Below are positions 60,547 through 64,000 of a stretch of 64,000 nt of DNA, piece after piece; the first letter of the stretch is position 1; each line of letters opens with the position of its first letter. The notes below the pieces were generated by a model that searched no databases, was not told the DNA's origin, and was given only the letters and a program-made list of their open reading frames with translations. The position numbers and the translations under genes were made by a program. Origin of the DNA: Gammaproteobacteria bacterium (GTDB lineage Bacteria; Pseudomonadota; Gammaproteobacteria; Nevskiales; Nevskiaceae); NCBI GenBank assembly GCA_026398815.1, contig JAPLSA010000031.1, positions 1 through 64,000 of the forward strand, given 5' to 3'.

Positions 60547-61367
60547 TCGCCGCCGCCGCTGCCGCCAAGCAGGATGTTGGCGATCACGAAAGCCGCGATC
60601 GCGATCACCCAGAGAATGCCCAGTGCGCCGCGCGGCCGGCTAGCCGCCATCGCCGAGCCGAGCATCGTCTGGCTCAGGCGCTTCAGCGGCATCGATTGCA
60701 GCCAGATCGTGCCCGGCCCGCTGAGCTGCGCGAAGAACAGGCCCTCGCCACCGAACAGCGCCGACTTCAGCCGTCCGACATAGCGGATGTCGTAATGCAC
60801 GGTGTTCTGCAGCGCCACCAGGCAGCCGGTGTCGACGCGCAGCGATTCGCCCGGCGCCAGTCGCATCTCGGTCAGCGCGCCGCTGGCGTGGATGAACGCG
60901 GTGCCGTTGCCGGTCAGCCGCTGCATGATGAAACCCTCGCCGCCGAACAGGCCGACGCGGATGCGCTTCTGCAGCGCCACGCCGATCTCCACACCGCGGG
61001 CGCCAGCCAGAAAGCCGCCGCGCTGCACGATCAGCTCGCCGCCGACCGCCGCCAGATCCACCGGCACGATCTGGCCGGGGCTGGCCGCGGCAAACGCCAC
61101 CCGGCGCGGCCCGGCGGCGTCGTTGGCGTAGACCGAGGTGAACAGCGACTCGCCGCTGAAGCTGCGGCGGATGCCGCGCCACAGCCGGCCGAGGAAATGC
61201 GTTTCGCGGCCGCTGCCGTCGCCGATTTCCGAGCGGATGGTCACGCCGTCGTCGACGTACATCATCGCGCCCGGCTCCGACACCGCGCAGCGGCCCGGGG
61301 CCAGCCGCAGTTCGACGTACTGCAGGTCGTCGCCGTGGATGCTGTAGTCGATCGGGTCCATGTCCAT
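60543..61367 (-). CDS. AIM24/TIGR00266 family protein
   Basis: The 274-residue beta-helical AIM24 protein has YVELRLAPGRCAVSEPGAMMYVDDGV, FVRGNGTAFIHASG-like repeats and SALFGGEGLFFAQLSGPGTIWLQSMP, diagnostic of TIGR00266. A C-terminal membrane helix (ALGILWVIAIAAFVIANILL) and a Gly-rich end follow. The function is unknown. The coupled M48 protease gene suggests a membrane-quality role, by inference only. Confidence 0.9.
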   Translation of the reverse strand: MDMDPIDYSIHGDDLQYVELRLAPGRCAVSEPGAMMYVDDGVTIRSEIGDGSGRETHFLGRLWRGIRRSFSGESLFTSVYANDAAGPRRVAFAAASPGQIVPVDLAAVGGELIVQRGGFLAGARGVEIGVALQKRIRVGLFGGEGFIMQRLTGNGTAFIHASGALTEMRLAPGESLRVDTGCLVALQNTVHYDIRYVGRLKSALFGGEGLFFAQLSGPGTIWLQSMPLKRLSQTMLGSAMAASRPRGALGILWVIAIAAFVIANILLGGSGGGE

Positions 61368-61480
61368 CGCGCAGGTCTCCAGGTGGGTGCGGCCGGCGCC
61401 GGCCGGACTAGTGCAGCGCGTACCGCAAACCGTCAGCGCCGTGCCGTGTATCGCGGCGCGACGCGACGTTGCGAATGGTC

Positions 61481-61499
61481 GCCATCGAACAACGATGGC
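61481..61499. other. hairpin in the gap between AIM24 and L,D-transpeptidase genes
   Basis: GCCATCG-AACAA-CGATGGC is a perfect 7-bp stem in a 201-bp gap with no supported gene. No T-run follows. It lies downstream of the minus-strand transpeptidase start... i.e. past its stop, so it may stabilise or end that transcript. Confidence 0.35.
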
Positions 61500-61568
61500 T
61501 CCTCATCGCACCTCGATTCGCAGCACGATCCATCGCCGCATCACGCACGCTTCGTTGTCTGCGCGGCA

Positions 61569-62762
61569 CTAGCGGTTCATTTCGCGAACGATGCGCCACT
61601 GGCCGTCCGGCTGGCGACGCCAGTACTGGTCCTTGCGGGAGCTGGAAGCAAAATTGTCGCTGACGTAGTTCTGCAGGAACTGCGCCACCACCAGCCCCGA
61701 CTCACCCGGATAGGCGAACAGGCTGAGATCGCCGATGCCGATCTGGACGCGCTGCTTGCCGGCGTTGACGCGGCGCTTGTAGTCGCTGAACGTGTCCTTG
61801 TCCATGCCGTCGTCGGTACGGAAATCGGCTGCGTAGTGCTCGAGATAGGCCTCGGTGTCGAGCGCCGACCAGTCGCCGCGCCACTGCTCGATCGCCTTGA
61901 CCAGCTGCGCGCGGTCGTCCTGCAGCGCTGCCGGGGCGATCCAGTCGACCTGCTCGGCGAGCACCACCGGCGTGCTGCCGATCGCCACCGTGCGCTTCAG
62001 GCTCAGCAGATCGGCGTTGGAAAAGGTCACGCAGCCTTCGCTGGAGCGCGGTGCGCGGACATAGGTTTCGGGCGGCACGCCGTGCAGCCAGATGCCGGAG
62101 CCGGTGCGGCCGAGCGCGCGGTCCCAGGAATTCGGATAGTTCAGCGGCAGCGCACCGGCGCCGTACAGCGGCGGCAGCTGTTCGTCCGGCAGCCAGCCGT
62201 TGATCCGGTAGATGCCGATCGGCGTCCGCAGATCGCCCTCGCTCTGCTTGCCGAAGCCGCTGCGGCCGATGCCGGCGTAGAGATTGCGGACCACCCGCAG
62301 CTTGCCGTCGTCCTGTTCCAGCAGGTAGGCGCGGCCCTTGCCGAGGTCGACCACCAGCGCGTGGCGGATGTCGGCGGACAGCTTCAGCAGCGTCGCCGGC
62401 ACCAGGCCGGCAGCGGGCAGCGCCCGCAGCGTGTTGCCGCGCTGGCGATACTCGGCCAGCAGATCGCGCAGCTTGGGATCTTCGTCATCGGCCAGCGGCG
62501 AGCCGATGCGGGCGCCGGAACGCATCGCCAGCACATGGCCGAACAGCAGCTGGGCGAGTCGGAAATTCGGTTCGTCGCGGACCAGCGCTTCCAGGCGGCG
62601 GCTGGCGTCGGCGTAAGCGCCGTCCTGCATCGCCGCGACCGCGACCGCCAGCCGGTCTTCCGGATGCACGGCCAGGCTGCCGGCCGCCGATGCCGCGCTG
62701 GCCACCATCAACAGGCCGCCAGCGGCCAGCGCGCGCAGACGGGCCGCAACCTGCACGGGCAA
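61569..62762 (-). CDS. L,D-transpeptidase (YkuD) with C-terminal NTF2-like domain (Cds6-like)
   Basis: The 397-residue periplasmic protein has a signal peptide (ending SAASAAG), a helical N-terminal region (about 35-130) and a YkuD catalytic domain with LHG (His227) and SSEGCVTFSN (Cys244). An NTF2/SnoaL-like domain (about 290-397) includes WRGDWSALDTEAYLEHYAADF and ends QWRIVREMNR. YkuD enzymes make 3-3 peptidoglycan crosslinks or attach proteins to the wall. The neighbour's C-terminal domain is paralogous. Confidence 0.9.
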   Translation of the reverse strand: MPVQVAARLRALAAGGLLMVASAASAAGSLAVHPEDRLAVAVAAMQDGAYADASRRLEALVRDEPNFRLAQLLFGHVLAMRSGARIGSPLADDEDPKLRDLLAEYRQRGNTLRALPAAGLVPATLLKLSADIRHALVVDLGKGRAYLLEQDDGKLRVVRNLYAGIGRSGFGKQSEGDLRTPIGIYRINGWLPDEQLPPLYGAGALPLNYPNSWDRALGRTGSGIWLHGVPPETYVRAPRSSEGCVTFSNADLLSLKRTVAIGSTPVVLAEQVDWIAPAALQDDRAQLVKAIEQWRGDWSALDTEAYLEHYAADFRTDDGMDKDTFSDYKRRVNAGKQRVQIGIGDLSLFAYPGESGLVVAQFLQNYVSDNFASSSRKDQYWRRQPDGQWRIVREMNR

Positions 62763-62797
62763 TCGCGACCGGAGTGGAAAAATGCCGGAACCGCGTG

Positions 62798-63787
62798 TCA
62801 GCGCAGCGTTTCCCGGCTGATCTTCCAGCTGCCGTCGACCTGCACCAGTTCGACGATCTTGGTGACCTTGTCGGCGATCGTGTCGGAGCTGTAGTCCTGC
62901 GTGAAGGTGACGCTGGCGTGCTGGCCGTCGATGCGGGTGACTTCGGCGTCCTGCACCACGACGTTGATGGTCTTGGCCTTGCCGATGCGGATGCGGCGCT
63001 GGTCACGCCATTCGGCGAGCGCCAGCCCGCCCTCCGGCTTGAAGTCCGGTGCGTAGGCGGCGAGATAGGCATCGACATCGCGGCTCGACCAGGCGGCGGC
63101 CCAGACGTCGAGCGCCTTCAGCACGGCCTCGTTGCCGGGCGCGCCGGCAGCTACTGGCGGCGCCGCTGCGGCGGCAGCCGGGGCCGGTGCCGCAGCAGCG
63201 GCCGGCGCTGCCGCCGGAGCCGGCGTGGCCGCAGCGGCTGCCGCTGCCGCCACCCGTGCCGAGGCGGAAGCGCCGCCGGCGGTCAGGTTGTTGAGCAGCG
63301 ACAGCTTGTAGCGGGTCGTCGCATTGGTGGAATCCAGCGCCAGCGCCCGGTTGTAGGCAGCGCCGGCCAGCGCGGCGTAGATGTCGCCGAGGTTCTCGTG
63401 CGCCGTCGCGTACGAAGGATTGGTGTTCAGCGCCGCTTCCAGCGCGTCGCGGGCCTTGTTGTAGTCACCGGCCTGCGCGTACAGCACCGCCAGGTTGTTG
63501 TACGGCTCGGGCAGCTGCGGGTAGTCGCGGGTCAGGTCGGTGAAGGCCTTGATGGCGTCGGCCGTCTTGCTCTGCTTGACCAGGATCAGGGCGCGCGTGA
63601 AGCGGCCTTCGGCGTCCTGCGGATTGCTGGAAAGGAAGCGGTCGACGCGCTTCAGCGCGCCATCGAGATCGCCCTGCTTGAGCAGCGTCTGGGCTTCGTC
63701 GACCGGCGACGCCGCCTGCGCCGTGAAGGCGGCCGCGAATGCCGACAACATCATGCATGCTGCGCTGTGACGAAAAGTCCGGTTCAC
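62798..63787 (-). CDS. TPR-repeat protein with C-terminal NTF2-like domain
   Basis: The 329-residue periplasmic protein has a signal peptide (ending AFTAQAA), about four tetratricopeptide repeats (30-175) for protein binding and an Ala/Pro low-complexity linker (about 187-230). The NTF2-like domain (WAAAWSSRDVDAYLAAYAPDF... ending SWKISRETLR) is clearly related to the end of the adjacent L,D-transpeptidase. A GTG start at 63787 with an AAGGAGCC Shine-Dalgarno is preferred over the 58-codon-longer ORF-track start. It probably forms a unit with the transpeptidase 36 nt downstream. Confidence 0.85.
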   Translation of the reverse strand: MNRTFRHSAACMMLSAFAAAFTAQAASPVDEAQTLLKQGDLDGALKRVDRFLSSNPQDAEGRFTRALILVKQSKTADAIKAFTDLTRDYPQLPEPYNNLAVLYAQAGDYNKARDALEAALNTNPSYATAHENLGDIYAALAGAAYNRALALDSTNATTRYKLSLLNNLTAGGASASARVAAAAAAAATPAPAAAPAAAAAPAPAAAAAAPPVAAGAPGNEAVLKALDVWAAAWSSRDVDAYLAAYAPDFKPEGGLALAEWRDQRRIRIGKAKTINVVVQDAEVTRIDGQHASVTFTQDYSSDTIADKVTKIVELVQVDGSWKISRETLR

Positions 63788-63971
63788 GCGGGCTCCTTGG
63801 ATACGCCTGGTAGGGAAGATGGGAAAATGATGACAGCCCGGCCGGCTGTGACGACAAGCTGCATGCCACCGGCTGAGCGAACCCGCTCCGGACGTGCGAA
63901 TGCGCGCGAAATATACCAGCTGGCGCCGTCCGCTCACCGCCTGCGCGGGCGTTGGAATCACTCATAACGAT

Positions 63972-64000
63972 ATGCAGCTGCTCATCGTCAAGACCACCTC
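63972..64000 (+). CDS. start of a probable heptosyltransferase (partial, cut by window edge)
   Basis: The last 29 bases begin ATG and translate to MQLLIVKTT, which resembles the start of WaaC-type heptosyltransferases (MRVLIVKTSS). Only nine codons are visible, so this is a guess from a short N-terminal motif. It is divergent from the TPR gene. Confidence 0.4.

Overview
The window is chromosomal DNA from a high-GC gammaproteobacterium. Its gene content and order resemble the Xanthomonadales/Nevskiales side of the class: lptM-lysA, polA-sRNA-engB-cytochrome c4-dsbA, tamA-tamB and Cds6-like L,D-transpeptidases. The genus is an inference; no 16S rRNA gene lies in the window. It contains the replication-origin neighbourhood. 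dnaA-dnaN-recF-gyrB run leftward and rpmH-rnpA-yidD-yidC-mnmE run rightward, with DnaA boxes in both intergenic gaps beside dnaA, a perfect parS palindrome inside recF and a second, degenerate one nearby.

Layout. 1-290: two tandem, strong, leftward sigma70 promoters with rRNA-operon-like spacing and GC-rich discriminators, reading off the left edge. 0.3-8.2 kb: ttcA, a TraB/GumN protein and the translationally coupled tamA-tamB pair. 8.2-10.8 kb: the only clearly foreign island. It holds a low-GC, single-gene ABC-ATPase/TOPRIM (DUF4435) protein of PARIS type. An integron-type attC site overlaps its stop codon, and a decayed second cassette and a second, degenerate attC follow. No integrase is visible. 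10.8-19.7 kb: esterase, lptM-lysA, polA, a putative sX13/Spot 42-position sRNA with C-rich loops, engB, cytochrome c4, dsbA, and an M14 peptidase that seems to start at CTG. 19.7-28.2 kb: apaG-sufT, a SIMPL protein, purE-purK, assorted enzymes, an orphan ParA whose ribosome binding site lies inside a perfect hairpin, and a PQQ/haem dehydrogenase. 28.3-38.6 kb: the origin region. 38.6-45.4 kb: a coupled thioesterase / Nudix-phosphatase / DUF2238 operon, then a divergent TetR-TolC versus EmrA-EmrB efflux locus with a palindromic operator. 46.0-48.8 kb: cobalamin uptake (btuB plus PduO-type adenosyltransferase) under a cobalamin riboswitch. 48.9-64 kb: housekeeping and envelope genes (IMPase, DECR2-like reductase, two M48 proteases, Dps, an SDR/acyltransferase pair, DUF1631, an ATM1-type ABC exporter, AIM24, L,D-transpeptidase, TPR protein) and the first codons of a probable heptosyltransferase.

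The two most interesting things are the cassette-borne PARIS-like defence gene with its attC sites and unusual upstream repeats (8.4-10.6 kb), and the C-rich-loop sRNA candidate between polA and engB (16.22-16.33 kb). Everything was read by eye from the sequence and the ORF track. No database search, folding program or skew calculation was run.
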